Both the position numbers and the translations under genes were made by a program. Shown here piece by piece: positions 1 to 8,569 of a stretch of DNA of 64,000 nt. The notes under the pieces are model-generated. The model had not been told where the DNA came from, did no database searches, and saw only the letters and a program-made list of their open reading frames with translations. The number at the start of each line of letters is the position of its first letter. Position 1 is the stretch's first letter. Origin of the DNA: Nocardioides luteus (GTDB lineage Bacteria > Actinomycetota > Actinomycetes > Propionibacteriales > Nocardioidaceae); NCBI RefSeq assembly GCF_000960475.2, contig NZ_JZDQ02000016.1, positions 1 to 64,000 on the forward strand, in the 5' to 3' direction.

Positions 1-600
1 CCCACACCAGCCCTGAAGAACGGTTACGTGCAGGGTGGTCTCGACAAGCTCGACCACCGGTGCGGTACCTGTCCGCGACACACCAGGTCGCAGCAACGGC
101 CGGCGAAGCCGGCGCCCGCGGGCCTTCCTTGCCGCCGGACCGGATCGAGACCCTCGAAAGCGGGTCGGCGGCCCACACCAGCCACGAAGAATCGGTCACG
201 CGCAGGGCGGTCTCGACAAGCTCGACCACCGGAGCATCACCGGTCCGCGACACACAAGCTGCTGCAGCACCCAACGACGCCAGCGCCCGCAGAGCGTCCT
301 TGACGCCGGACCAGATCGAGACCTCAAGAACGGGTAGGCGGCCCACACCGGCCACGCAGCAACAGTCACACGCGGGCGTGGTCTCGACAAGCTCGACCAC
401 CGAGGCATCACCGGTCCGCGATACACCAGGTCGCCACAACACCCGGCAGCGCCCGCAGGACGCCCACGACAGCTGTCCAGCCCGAGAAGACCCTCAAGAC
501 CGGGTCGGCAGCCCACACCCGCATCGAAGAACCGTCCCGCACAAGGTGGTCTCGACAAGCTCGACCACCGGGCAGCACCGGCCTACCCGCCCGACGTAAC
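1..600. repeat. Degenerate tandem array, period about 170 bp
   Basis: Units begin with CCCACACC at 1, 172, 342 and 512, giving periods of 171, 170 and 170 bp; the last unit is partial and the array may continue left of the window. Each unit holds a near-identical core of the form GGTGGTC-TCGACAAGCT-CGACCACC (34-60, 205-232, 378-402, 545-572), an imperfect inverted repeat. It also holds a diverged stretch around GGTCCGCGA and another around GGATCGAGACC. The period is not a multiple of three, so the open frames here are unlikely to be genes. No promoter, tRNA or transposase was seen. Confidence 0.8.
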
Positions 601-1698
601 CATCCGTCCATCACCCGAGAGCACGCCCTCTGCCGCCCGAGGATCACCCAGCTGCCGCCGAACAGCGAGCGCAGCAGCACGCCCGGCACGACTGGCCCCG
701 ATGGTGCTCGCAGACGGCCCATAGCCGACGAGCTGGACGCGAGGATCGTACGCAGCAGTGACAGCCGTCTGGACGTCCGCGGACTCGCGCAGCAGCGGGA
801 TCCCACCGTGTGAGCTGCGCAGATGGAGGGGCGCGAGATGCGTGATGGCGGGCCGGAACCCGGTCGCCCACAGGATCGCGTCGACCGGCTCGAAGGCGCC
901 GGACTCCCAGCGCAGCCCGGACGGCTCGATCCGCGAGAACATCGGCAGCCGGCGCTCGTAGACCCCGAGCCGCGCGGCCTCCTGCTCCTGCGGCCGCAAC
1001 GAGAGCCCGGTGACGCTGACGACGCTGGCCGGCGGCAGCCCGGCCTCGACCCGCTCCGCGACCAGCGTCACCGCCTCCCGCCCGCGATCGGCGTCGAAGT
1101 CGGAGCGCCAGACGGGTTCGCGCCGGGTGATCCAGAGCACCGAGGTGAGCGGCGCGAGCTCGCCGAGGAACTGCACCGCCGAGGCTCCCCCACCGACGAC
1201 CGCGACACGCTTCCCGACGAAGTGAGCAGCACCGGGATAGTCGTGGGTGTGCACCTGCTCCCCGAGAAAGCTCGTGGCTCCCGGGTAGTGCGGGACGAAC
1301 GGCCGCGTCCAGGTCCCGGTCGCATTGACCAGCGTGCGGGTGAACCAGGTCCGCCCGTCGGCGGAGTGCACCGCGAGCAGGTCTCCGACGGAGGTCACCG
1401 ACGTCACCGAGACCGGACGCTCCACCGGAAGATCGTGCAGGGACTCGTAGAGCCCGAACCAGCTCGGCACTGCGACGTTGGCCCGCTCGCCGGAGTCCCC
1501 CGGCGCCCGCCCGTCGGGAAGGTCGGCCACGCCGTGCACGTCGTGCATGGTCAGCGAGTCCCAGCGGTGCTGCCAGGCGCCGCCGGGGCGCCGCTCGGCG
1601 TCGAGCACGACATGGCGTACGCCCAGCCTGCTGAGGTGGTAGGACGCCGACAACCCGGCCTGGCCGGCACCGATCACCACTGATTCGTAGCTCTCCAC
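583..1698 (-). CDS. FAD-dependent NAD(P)-binding monooxygenase-like oxidoreductase
   Basis: About 371 residues. The N-terminus carries the dinucleotide-binding motif VVIGAGQAGLS, and a second nucleotide-binding motif VAVVGGGASAVQ lies mid-protein, followed by ATGFRP near the C-terminus. This layout is that of flavin-containing or Baeyer-Villiger-like monooxygenases and related small flavoproteins, which use FAD and NAD(P)H. The substrate is unknown. I prefer the GTG at 1698 because GAGG lies about 7 bases upstream and the FAD motif then starts at residue 7; an ATG at 1731 or TAC-side extension to 1755 is possible but would run into the operator-like site. The gene is divergent from the P450 operon and may act in the same pathway (inference). 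Confidence 0.8.
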   Translation of the reverse strand: MESYESVVIGAGQAGLSASYHLSRLGVRHVVLDAERRPGGAWQHRWDSLTMHDVHGVADLPDGRAPGDSGERANVAVPSWFGLYESLHDLPVERPVSVTSVTSVGDLLAVHSADGRTWFTRTLVNATGTWTRPFVPHYPGATSFLGEQVHTHDYPGAAHFVGKRVAVVGGGASAVQFLGELAPLTSVLWITRREPVWRSDFDADRGREAVTLVAERVEAGLPPASVVSVTGLSLRPQEQEAARLGVYERRLPMFSRIEPSGLRWESGAFEPVDAILWATGFRPAITHLAPLHLRSSHGGIPLLRESADVQTAVTAAYDPRVQLVGYGPSASTIGASRAGRAAALAVRRQLGDPRAAEGVLSGDGRMVTSGG

Positions 1699-1747
1699 AG
1701 ACACCTCAACAACGCACCGAAAAAATTCCATACCCACGGAATGCTGC

Positions 1748-1761
1748 GGGAACACGTTCTA
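1748..1761. promoter_or_regulatory. KstR-like operator candidate between divergent oxidoreductase and P450 genes
   Basis: The 14 bases GGGAACACGTTCTA match the TNNAACNNGTTNNA pattern known for KstR, the TetR-family repressor of sterol catabolism in mycolic-acid actinobacteria, at every fixed position except the first. The GAAC/GTTC arms are intact. The site lies 60 bases upstream of the P450 start and 50 bases upstream of the preferred start of the divergent flavoprotein, where a shared repressor would be expected to sit. Other TetR regulators use similar sites, so the identity of the regulator is an inference. Confidence 0.45.
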
Positions 1762-1820
1762 CTTGACTACCCTCGACTGAGACTCGGGATCGGGAGGTCG
1801 GACACGATGGATCAGGCACC

Positions 1821-3161
1821 ATGACAGCGACCGAGACGCTTCGCGAGATCCCACGACTCGCGCCCGGCGACCGCGGCCTCCCCTGGGTCGGCCGGCTGCT
1901 GGACTACTCGCGCGACCCGGTCGGCTTCTATCGGCACCAGTGGGAGACGTACGGCCCGGTCTCACCGTTCTTCCGGGCCGGCGAGACCGGGGTGGTCGCG
2001 CTCGGGCCGGACGCCTGCGAGGCGGTGCTCCGCAACAAGGACAAGGCGTACGCCAACGGGCCGGCGTGGGGTCAGATCGTCGGCCCCTTCTTCGACCGTG
2101 GCCTGATGCTGCTCGACTTCGAGGAGCACCACACCCATCGCCGGATCCTGCAGGAGGCCTTCACCCGGGACCGGCTCGCCGCCTACACCACCGCGATGCA
2201 CCCGGCGATCGAGCAGGGCATGCGCGGCTGGGCCGGCGCCCAGGCGTTCCAGGCCTATCCCAGACTGAAACAGCTCACCCTCGACATCGCCGCGGACATC
2301 TTCATGGGCGGCGCCGCCGAGACCAGCCGCGCCGAGATGGACCGGGTCAACAAGGCGTTCATCGCCTGCGTGCAGGCGGCCGCGGGCGTCGTACGTGCCG
2401 ATGTGCCGTTCACGCGCTGGGGCCGCGCGTTCCGGGGACGGAAGGTGCTGGAGAGCTTCCTGCGCCACTATCTCCCGGCCAAACGCGCCAACCGGACCGA
2501 CGACATCTTCTCGGTGCTGTGCCACATCGAGACCGACGACGGCGAGCGGTTCAGCGACGACGACGTCGTCAACCACATGATCTTCCTGATGATGGCCGCG
2601 CACGACACCTCGACCATCACCACCTCGACGATGCTGCAGTACCTGGGCCAGCATCCGCAGTGGCAGCAGCGCTGCCGCGAGGAGGCTCTCGATCTCGGCC
2701 CTGCCCCCGCAATGGCCGAGATCGAGAGCCTCACCAGCCTTGACCTGGTGATGAAGGAGGCGCTGCGGCTGCGTGCCCCGGTGCCGGCGCTGATCCGGCG
2801 TACGGTCAAGGAGACCCGCCTCCTCGGCGTCCGCATCCCGGCCGACACCGCGGTGATGGTCGGGGTCCAGTTCAGCCACATGATGGAGGACTACTGGACC
2901 AACCCGACCGTCTTCGACCCGGAGCGCTTCGCGCCGCACCGCCGTGAGGACAAGAGCCACCGGATGGCGTGGGAGCCGTTCGGCGGCGGTGTGCACAAGT
3001 GCATCGGTCTCCACTTCGCCGGGCTGGAGGTCAAGTCGATCCTGCACCGGCTCCTGCGCGACTACCGGTGGAGCGTCTCCCCGGGCTACCGCGCACCCCT
3101 CGACAACAGCTCGCTGCCGTTCCCGAAGGACGGCAACCCCATCCACCTGACCCGGATCTGA
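1821..3161 (+). CDS. Cytochrome P450
   Basis: 446 residues. It has the I-helix oxygen-activation motif AAHDTS (about residue 259), the ExxR motif EALR (about 313) and the heme loop FGGGVHKCIG with the axial thiolate Cys394. It has no N-terminal membrane anchor, so it is a soluble bacterial P450. The overall look (MMAAHDTS, FGGGVHKCIG) recalls CYP51/CYP120/CYP26-like groups rather than the classic camphor type; that placement is an impression. It is first in a tight run with an aldehyde dehydrogenase, an acyl-CoA ligase and an SDR. This suggests hydroxylation of an alkyl or isoprenoid chain, oxidation to an acid and CoA activation (inference). No ferredoxin gene lies next to it. Confidence 0.93.
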   Translation: MTATETLREIPRLAPGDRGLPWVGRLLDYSRDPVGFYRHQWETYGPVSPFFRAGETGVVALGPDACEAVLRNKDKAYANGPAWGQIVGPFFDRGLMLLDFEEHHTHRRILQEAFTRDRLAAYTTAMHPAIEQGMRGWAGAQAFQAYPRLKQLTLDIAADIFMGGAAETSRAEMDRVNKAFIACVQAAAGVVRADVPFTRWGRAFRGRKVLESFLRHYLPAKRANRTDDIFSVLCHIETDDGERFSDDDVVNHMIFLMMAAHDTSTITTSTMLQYLGQHPQWQQRCREEALDLGPAPAMAEIESLTSLDLVMKEALRLRAPVPALIRRTVKETRLLGVRIPADTAVMVGVQFSHMMEDYWTNPTVFDPERFAPHRREDKSHRMAWEPFGGGVHKCIGLHFAGLEVKSILHRLLRDYRWSVSPGYRAPLDNSSLPFPKDGNPIHLTRI

Positions 3162-3169
3162 GGAGATCG

Positions 3170-4759
3170 ATGACCACGACGACGTCGGAAGCCGAGAGCG
3201 TACGTCCCGGATGGATCGACGAGGCCCGGCTCGCCTCCTGGACCCGATGGGTGTCGGCTCCGGTCTCCGGCGGCGACGGCACGCTGACCGCCGTCGCGCC
3301 CTACGACGCCCGGCCGACCGCGCCGGTCCCGTCGGTCACCGCCGCGGACGTCGCCGAGGCAGCGGCCACCGCGCGGGCGGCGCAGCCCGACTGGGCGACC
3401 CTCGACTTCCAGGACCGGGCCGAGGTGATGCTCCGCTTCCACGACCTGCTGGTCGAGCGCCAGGACGAGGTGCTCGACCTGATCCAGTGGGAGATGGGCA
3501 AGGCCCGGTTCCACGCCTGGCAGGAGATCCTGCAGGTCGGCACGATCGCGCGTCACTACGCCCGCCGCGGCGCCTCCTACCTGGCCGACAAACGCGTCCG
3601 CGGGGCCATCCCCGGCGTCACCTCGGTGAAGGAGGTGCGGGTGCCGAAGCAGGTCGTCGGGATCATCTCGCCGTGGAACTACCCGCTCTATCTCGGCGTC
3701 GGCGACGCCATCCCGGCCCTGCTCGCCGGATCGGCCGTGCTCAGCAAGGCCGACCCGCAGGCGCCGCTGACGCTGCTGTGGGCGCGGGCACTGATGGCCG
3801 AGGCGGGACTGCCCGAGCACGTGTGGCAGGTCGTCACCGGGCCGGGAGCGGCCACCGGCGAGGCGGTCATCGACAACGTGGACTACATCGCCTTCACCGG
3901 CTCGACCGCCACCGGGAGGATCGTGGCCCAGCGGGCAGCAGGCCGGCTGATCGGCGCGTCCCTCGAGCTCGGCGGGAAGAACCCGCTCATCGTCCGCCGC
4001 GACGCCGACCTCGCCCAGGCCGCGCGCGGTACGGTGATGGCGGCCTTCGCCAACACCGGCCAGATGTGCGTCCACATCGAGCGCGTGGTGGTGCACACGG
4101 ACGTCTACGACACGTTCCGCCAGGCGCTGGTCGCCGAGACGGAGGGCCAGGTGGTCGGGCAGACCTTCGACTACTCGGCCGACGTCGGCTCGCTGGCCTC
4201 CCAGGCGCAGCTCGACAAGGTCACCGCCCACGTCACCGACGCGGTCGCGAAGGGTGCGACCGTGCTCGCCGGCGGCGAGCCGCTCGCCGAGGTCGGCCCC
4301 TTCGCCTTCGCTCCGACCGTGCTCGAGGGCGTGACCGACGAGATGGACCTGTGCCTGGGCGAGACCTTCGGCCCGGTCCTCGCGCTCTACCGAGCCGAGA
4401 GCGACGAGGATGCGGTCCGGATCGCCAACCAGGGCGAGGCCGGGCTCTCGGCGAGCGTGTTCAGCAAGAACGTACGCGAGGCCGACATGATCGCCCGCCG
4501 TATCCGCGCGGGCGCGGTCAACATCAACGACGGCGCCGCCCTGGCGGCCGGGAGCATCGAGGCCGGGATGGGTGGCATGGGGTCGAGCGGGCTCGGCCGC
4601 CGCCACGGCGCGGACGGGATCCGGAAGTTCACCGACGCCCAGACCGTGGCCGCCTCCCGGATGGGGCCGATCGGGCCGTTGAAGGGGCAGACGGTGGAGA
4701 AGTTCGTCAAGCTCGGCAACGGACAGCTCAAGGCGCTGCGGAAGATGGGGCTGCGATGA
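3170..4759 (+). CDS. NAD(P)-dependent aldehyde dehydrogenase
   Basis: 529 residues from the ATG at 3170, 8 bases after the P450 stop, with GAGG just upstream. An open frame continues further upstream but that part only shadows the P450. Family hallmarks are present: SPWNYP cofactor loop, general base Glu266 in LELGGKN, and catalytic Cys300 in NTGQMCV. It belongs to the succinate-semialdehyde/broad aldehyde dehydrogenase superfamily and oxidises an aldehyde to the acid with NAD(P)+. In this operon it probably acts on the aldehyde formed from the P450 product. The C-terminus extends about 50 residues past the usual end (residues GPIGPLKGQTVEKF onward), a feature shared with several actinobacterial members. 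Confidence 0.93.
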   Translation: MTTTTSEAESVRPGWIDEARLASWTRWVSAPVSGGDGTLTAVAPYDARPTAPVPSVTAADVAEAAATARAAQPDWATLDFQDRAEVMLRFHDLLVERQDEVLDLIQWEMGKARFHAWQEILQVGTIARHYARRGASYLADKRVRGAIPGVTSVKEVRVPKQVVGIISPWNYPLYLGVGDAIPALLAGSAVLSKADPQAPLTLLWARALMAEAGLPEHVWQVVTGPGAATGEAVIDNVDYIAFTGSTATGRIVAQRAAGRLIGASLELGGKNPLIVRRDADLAQAARGTVMAAFANTGQMCVHIERVVVHTDVYDTFRQALVAETEGQVVGQTFDYSADVGSLASQAQLDKVTAHVTDAVAKGATVLAGGEPLAEVGPFAFAPTVLEGVTDEMDLCLGETFGPVLALYRAESDEDAVRIANQGEAGLSASVFSKNVREADMIARRIRAGAVNINDGAALAAGSIEAGMGGMGSSGLGRRHGADGIRKFTDAQTVAASRMGPIGPLKGQTVEKFVKLGNGQLKALRKMGLR

Positions 4760-6303
4760 CCGAGAGGGGGATGAGCGAGCCGGGGAAGCACAACCTGGCG
4801 GTGCTGGCCGAGGAGTCCTACGCCCGCCACGGCGACCACCCGATGGTCTTCTTCGAAGGCACCTGGCACTCCTCCACAGAGATCGCCGAGCGGTCCGCCC
4901 GGGTCGCCGGCGGCCTGCGGGAGCTCGGGATCGAGCCGGGCGACCGGGTCGTGGTGCTCACCATGAACACCCCGGAGGTCTTCGTCAGCTACCGCGCCCT
5001 GTGGCGAGTCGGCGCGGTCGTGACGCCGGTGATCTTCCTGCAGACCCCACCCGAGCTGCGCCACATCCTGGAGGACTCCGGGGCCAGGGCGGCCATCGTC
5101 ACGCCCGAGCTGCTGCCGCTGATCCGGGCGGCCTCCGAGGGGCTCGAGCTCGCCGTCATCGTCGCCGGAGGCGTCGAGGAGGCGGGGGTGGTGGCGTACG
5201 AGAGTCTGGAGAGGGCCGACCCGATCGACATCGCGCCCCGCGGCGACGACGACCTCGCGGCGCTGCTCTACACCGGCGGCACCACCGGTCGGGCCAAGGG
5301 CGTGATGCTCAGCCACCGCGGGCTGTGGGAGTCCGGCCACGCGCTGCACCGGGTCGGCGAGAGCCAGGGCAACACCCGGTGGCTGCTGCCGCTGCCGCTC
5401 TCCCATGCGTACGGCCTGATCGTGGTCATCAGCGGCATGCACTCCTCTCGCCCGCAGAGCTCGGTGCTGCAGCGCTGGTTCGACGCCAAGGGGTGGCTCG
5501 AGCTCGCCCAGGAGCACCGGGTCGAGTCGAGCACGGTGGTGCCGTCGATGCTGCAGATGCTGCTCGACCAGCCCTACCAGGACTACGACCTGAGCTCGCT
5601 GCGCTCCTTCGGCAGCGGCGGAGCGCCGCTGCTGCCGGCGCTGCGGGAGAAGGCCGAGGAGGCCTTCGGGGTGACCATCCTGGAGGGCTACGGCTGCACC
5701 GAGTCGAGCGCGGTCATCGCCGCCTCGACCATCGAGGAGTCGAGGCCCGGGAGCGTCGGCAAGCCGCTCTCGCACGCCGAGGTGATCATCGCCGGCGCTG
5801 ATGGGGAACCGGTTCCCACCGGTGAGGAGGGTGAGATCTGGGTGCGCGGTCCCGGGGTGATGCAGGGCTACTGGAATGACCCCGAGCAGACCGCGGCCAC
5901 CGTCGTCGACGGCTGGCTGCACACCGGCGACATCGGCCACTTCGACGCCGACGGCTACCTCTACGTCGACGACCGGATCAAGGACCTGATCATCCGTGGC
6001 GGGTTCAACGTCTTCCCCCGCGACGTCGAGGACGCGCTCCTCGCCCACGAGGCCGTCACCGCCGCCGCGGTCGTCGGCCGTCCCGACGCCCAGCGCGGCG
6101 AGGAGGTGGTCGCGGTCGTCGCCCTCCATCCGGGGTCGCGGGCCACTCCCGAGGAGCTGATCGCCTTCGCGAAGACGAGGCTCGCGGCCCACAAGTACCC
6201 CCGTGAGGTGCGGATCCTCGACGCCGTGCCCGTCACCAGCGTCGGCAAGACCGACCGGAAAGCCGTACGCAGCATGGTCCGCACCAGCGAAGGAGAGTCA
6301 TGA
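4756..6303 (+). CDS. AMP-dependent acyl-CoA synthetase/ligase (ANL superfamily)
   Basis: 515 residues; the ATG overlaps the aldehyde dehydrogenase stop as ATGA. A second ATG at 4771 is an alternative start. Motifs in order: the P-loop-like YTGGTTGRAKGV (about 172), YGCTES (about 312), the hinge region GWLHTGDIG with DRIKDLI (about 386-410), and the C-terminal catalytic lysine in SVGKTDRKA (about 498). Such enzymes adenylate a carboxylic acid and transfer it to CoA. Together with the preceding genes this makes a plausible route from a hydroxylated chain to an acyl-CoA ready for beta-oxidation. Substrate chain length or ring type cannot be read from the sequence. Confidence 0.93.
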   Translation: MTERGMSEPGKHNLAVLAEESYARHGDHPMVFFEGTWHSSTEIAERSARVAGGLRELGIEPGDRVVVLTMNTPEVFVSYRALWRVGAVVTPVIFLQTPPELRHILEDSGARAAIVTPELLPLIRAASEGLELAVIVAGGVEEAGVVAYESLERADPIDIAPRGDDDLAALLYTGGTTGRAKGVMLSHRGLWESGHALHRVGESQGNTRWLLPLPLSHAYGLIVVISGMHSSRPQSSVLQRWFDAKGWLELAQEHRVESSTVVPSMLQMLLDQPYQDYDLSSLRSFGSGGAPLLPALREKAEEAFGVTILEGYGCTESSAVIAASTIEESRPGSVGKPLSHAEVIIAGADGEPVPTGEEGEIWVRGPGVMQGYWNDPEQTAATVVDGWLHTGDIGHFDADGYLYVDDRIKDLIIRGGFNVFPRDVEDALLAHEAVTAAAVVGRPDAQRGEEVVAVVALHPGSRATPEELIAFAKTRLAAHKYPREVRILDAVPVTSVGKTDRKAVRSMVRTSEGES

Positions 6304-7136
6304 CACGCCAGATCGAGGGATCCGCCGTCATCGTCACCGGAGGCGCCCGCGGCATCGGCCGCGCCACCGTCGAGCGGCTGGCGCGCGCCGGGGCGAAGGT
6401 GGCGGTGGGCGACCTGGATCCGGACCTGCTCGCCGACGTCGTGGACGCGTTCGGATCGCAGGTCGTGGCGGCCCGGCTCGACGTCACCGAGCCCGCCTCC
6501 TGGCGCAGCTTCCTCGACTCCGTCGCGGAGCTGGGGCCGTGGGACGTGCTGGTCAACAACGCCGGGATCATGCCGCTCGGGCCGGTCCTCAAGGAGGAGG
6601 ACGCGCTCACCCGGGCGATCTTCGAGGTCAACGTGCACGGCCCGATCAACGGGATCAAGGCGGTCGCCCCGGCGATGGTCGAGCGCGGCCACGGCCACAT
6701 CGTCAACGTCGCCTCGGCCGTCGGCCGGGTGCCGGTGCCAGATGCCGCGACCTACTCGGCCTCGAAGTTCGCCGTGGTCGGCTTCTCCGAGGCGCTACGG
6801 ATGGAGCTGGCACCGGCGGGGGTCGACGTCTCGCTCGTCCTGCCGTCGGTCGTGCAGACCGAGCTCGCCGACGGGGTGCCACCCGCCAAGGGGATGAAGC
6901 CGGTCACCGCCGAGGACGTCGCCGAGGCGATCGAGTCGGTCATCCGCGAGCCGCGGCCCGAGGTCTGGGTGCCCAACTGGGCCCAGGCGCTGACCAAGAT
7001 CACCCAGGCGATGCCGCGCCGCTTCCAGGACTTCGTCGACCGGGCCACCAACGCCTCCCAGCTGCTCGCGGGCGTCGACCCGGCGGCCCGGGCGGCGTAC
7101 GAGGAGCGGGTGCGGAGGAACGTACGTCAGGGCTGA
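6300..7136 (+). CDS. Short-chain dehydrogenase/reductase
   Basis: 278 residues; the ATG overlaps the ligase stop as ATGA, so the four genes look like one translationally coupled operon. The classical SDR pattern is clear: TGGARGIG at residues 13-20 for cofactor binding, NNAG at about 85-88, and catalytic Tyr152 and Lys156 in YSASK. Asp38 in GDLDPDLL, at the end of beta strand 2, suggests preference for NAD(H), which fits an oxidative, catabolic role. The last 60 residues form a longer C-terminal tail than in minimal 250-residue SDRs. It likely oxidises a hydroxyl group in the pathway substrate (inference). Confidence 0.92.
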   Translation: MTRQIEGSAVIVTGGARGIGRATVERLARAGAKVAVGDLDPDLLADVVDAFGSQVVAARLDVTEPASWRSFLDSVAELGPWDVLVNNAGIMPLGPVLKEEDALTRAIFEVNVHGPINGIKAVAPAMVERGHGHIVNVASAVGRVPVPDAATYSASKFAVVGFSEALRMELAPAGVDVSLVLPSVVQTELADGVPPAKGMKPVTAEDVAEAIESVIREPRPEVWVPNWAQALTKITQAMPRRFQDFVDRATNASQLLAGVDPAARAAYEERVRRNVRQG

Positions 7137-7140
7137 GCCG

Positions 7141-7201
7141 CCCAGGATCGGCTCAGGATCGGCCCAGGATTGGCCCAGGATTGGCCCAGGATTGGCCCAG
7201 G
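7141..7201. repeat. 12-bp tandem repeat (GGCCCAGGATTG), about 5 units
   Basis: Five consecutive copies of a 12-base unit follow the SDR stop; the first two have GGATCG and GGCTCAGG variants, the last three are identical. The array sits in the 122-bp gap before the transporter gene. It is not coding in an obvious way and does not form a strong hairpin, so slippage-generated microsatellite-like DNA is the simplest reading. Confidence 0.85.
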
Positions 7202-7258
7202 AGACGAGCGGCCGATTGGCCGGGCCCGGAGGGGTCCGCGCTCACTAGCGTTTTCCTC

Positions 7259-8569
7259 GTGAAGAACGACGGACTCTCCGTGCCCCAGGGCGCGGCCCTC
7301 ACCCTCGGTGCGGTGCTCGGCACCGGTGTCATCTCCCTGCCCGCGCTGGCGGCGAGCGAGGCCGGACCGGCCTCGCTGGTCGCCTGGCTCGCCCTGATCG
7401 TGCTCTCGGTGCCGCTGGCCGGGACCTTCGCCGCGCTGGGGGCGCGGCACCCGGACGGCGGCGGGGTGGCGACGTACGCACGGCTCGCCTTCAACCAGCA
7501 CGTCGCGACCATGGTGGGCTGGGCGTTCTACCTGACCATCGGCGTGGGGGCGCCGGTCGCGGCCGGGTTCGGCGGGGCGTACGTCGCCGACGCCTTCGGC
7601 GGGGGCCAGACCATGTCCCTCGCCGCGACCGCGGGGATCATCGTGCTGGTCACCGTCATGAACTGGTTCGGGATCAAGGTCTCCGGAGGCGTGCAGCTGG
7701 GGATCGCCGGGGCGATCGCGCTCCTGCTCGCGGTGGCGGTCGTGGTGGCGCTGCCGCATGCCGAGCTCGGCCGGCTGACACCGTTCGCACCGCACGGGTG
7801 GGGCTCGGTCGGCACGGCCGCGGCGATGCTGGTGTGGGCGTTCGCGGGCTGGGAGATCCTCTCCTCGCTCTCGGCCGACTACCACAACCCGGCGCGCGAC
7901 ATCCGCCGGGCGACGGCCATCGCACTGGTGGTCGTGACGGTGCTCTACCTCGGGATCGCGTTCGCGACGGTGGCGGCGCTCGGGTCCACCTCCGGTGCCG
8001 CTCCGCTGGCGGACCTGCTCGTCCTGGGTTTCGGGGAGCCGGCGCGCCCGGTGACCGCCGTGGTCGCCGTGCTGCTGACCATCGGGGCGATCAACGCCTA
8101 CTTCGCGGGCGGCTCACGACTCGGCGCGTCGCTGGCCCGTGAGGGCGGCCTGCCGAAGGTCCTGGCCGACCCGCCGGGCGCGATCCCGCGGCGTTCGCTG
8201 CTCGCGATCTGCGGGGTCGCGCTCGGCACGCTCGCGCTGACCTGGGTCGCCGGTGCCTCGACCGATGCGGCGCTGCTGATGGCCTCGGGGACGTTCTCGC
8301 TGCTCTACGTGGTGGGGGCGGCGGCCGCGCTGCGGCTGCTCCCGCGGGGTTCACGGTCGTGGTGGGCGGCGGTCTGCTCGCTGGTCGCGGCGCTGATCCT
8401 GCTGGGCCTCACCGGCGCTCATCTGCTCGGTCCGGTCGTGTGCGGCGGCGCCGGTCTGGTGTGGTCGCTGGCCAGCTCCCGACGAGGCCGTTCACGCCCA
8501 GCCGGCGAGCCTGGCCAGGAGCTCCAGCCCGTGCGGGAGGCTCTCTGTCCGGACGGCTCCGTAGCCTAG
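7259..8569 (+). CDS. APC-family amino acid permease/exporter
   Basis: 436 residues from a GTG at 7259. The protein is strongly hydrophobic with about 12 membrane segments and opens with the APC consensus region GAVLGTGVISLPALAA in helix 1. It resembles the basic/neutral amino acid transporters and YjeH-like exporters. No good Shine-Dalgarno sequence is placed before the GTG, so the start may be leaderless; an open frame upstream in phase with the SDR region has no support as coding. The 3' end overlaps the end of the MocR gene on the other strand by 78 bases. Amino acid or amine export or uptake linked to the MocR regulator is possible but unproven. Confidence 0.85.
   Translation: MKNDGLSVPQGAALTLGAVLGTGVISLPALAASEAGPASLVAWLALIVLSVPLAGTFAALGARHPDGGGVATYARLAFNQHVATMVGWAFYLTIGVGAPVAAGFGGAYVADAFGGGQTMSLAATAGIIVLVTVMNWFGIKVSGGVQLGIAGAIALLLAVAVVVALPHAELGRLTPFAPHGWGSVGTAAAMLVWAFAGWEILSSLSADYHNPARDIRRATAIALVVVTVLYLGIAFATVAALGSTSGAAPLADLLVLGFGEPARPVTAVVAVLLTIGAINAYFAGGSRLGASLAREGGLPKVLADPPGAIPRRSLLAICGVALGTLALTWVAGASTDAALLMASGTFSLLYVVGAAAALRLLPRGSRSWWAAVCSLVAALILLGLTGAHLLGPVVCGGAGLVWSLASSRRGRSRPAGEPGQELQPVREALCPDGSVA

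Noticed and set aside
1..600. CRISPR-like or protein-coding reading of the left-edge repeats
   Set aside because: The units are about 170 bp and touch each other without unique spacers, and the period breaks the reading frame in every frame; no cas genes are near.
2969..3169. Upstream extension of the aldehyde dehydrogenase frame
   Set aside because: It overlaps the P450 coding sequence in another frame; the ATG at 3170 has a GAGG before it and gives a normal N-terminus.
3086..4606. Long open frame antisense to the aldehyde dehydrogenase
   Set aside because: High-GC antisense shadow with His/Arg/Gly-rich composition and no motif.
3211..4755. Very long fusion of the acyl-CoA ligase with an upstream Arg/Pro-rich segment
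   Set aside because: The upstream part shadows the aldehyde dehydrogenase in a GC-rich frame; the ligase has its own ATG at 4756 in an ATGA overlap.
7141..7201. Terminator reading of the 12-bp repeats
   Set aside because: The units are direct repeats and do not form a strong stem-loop.
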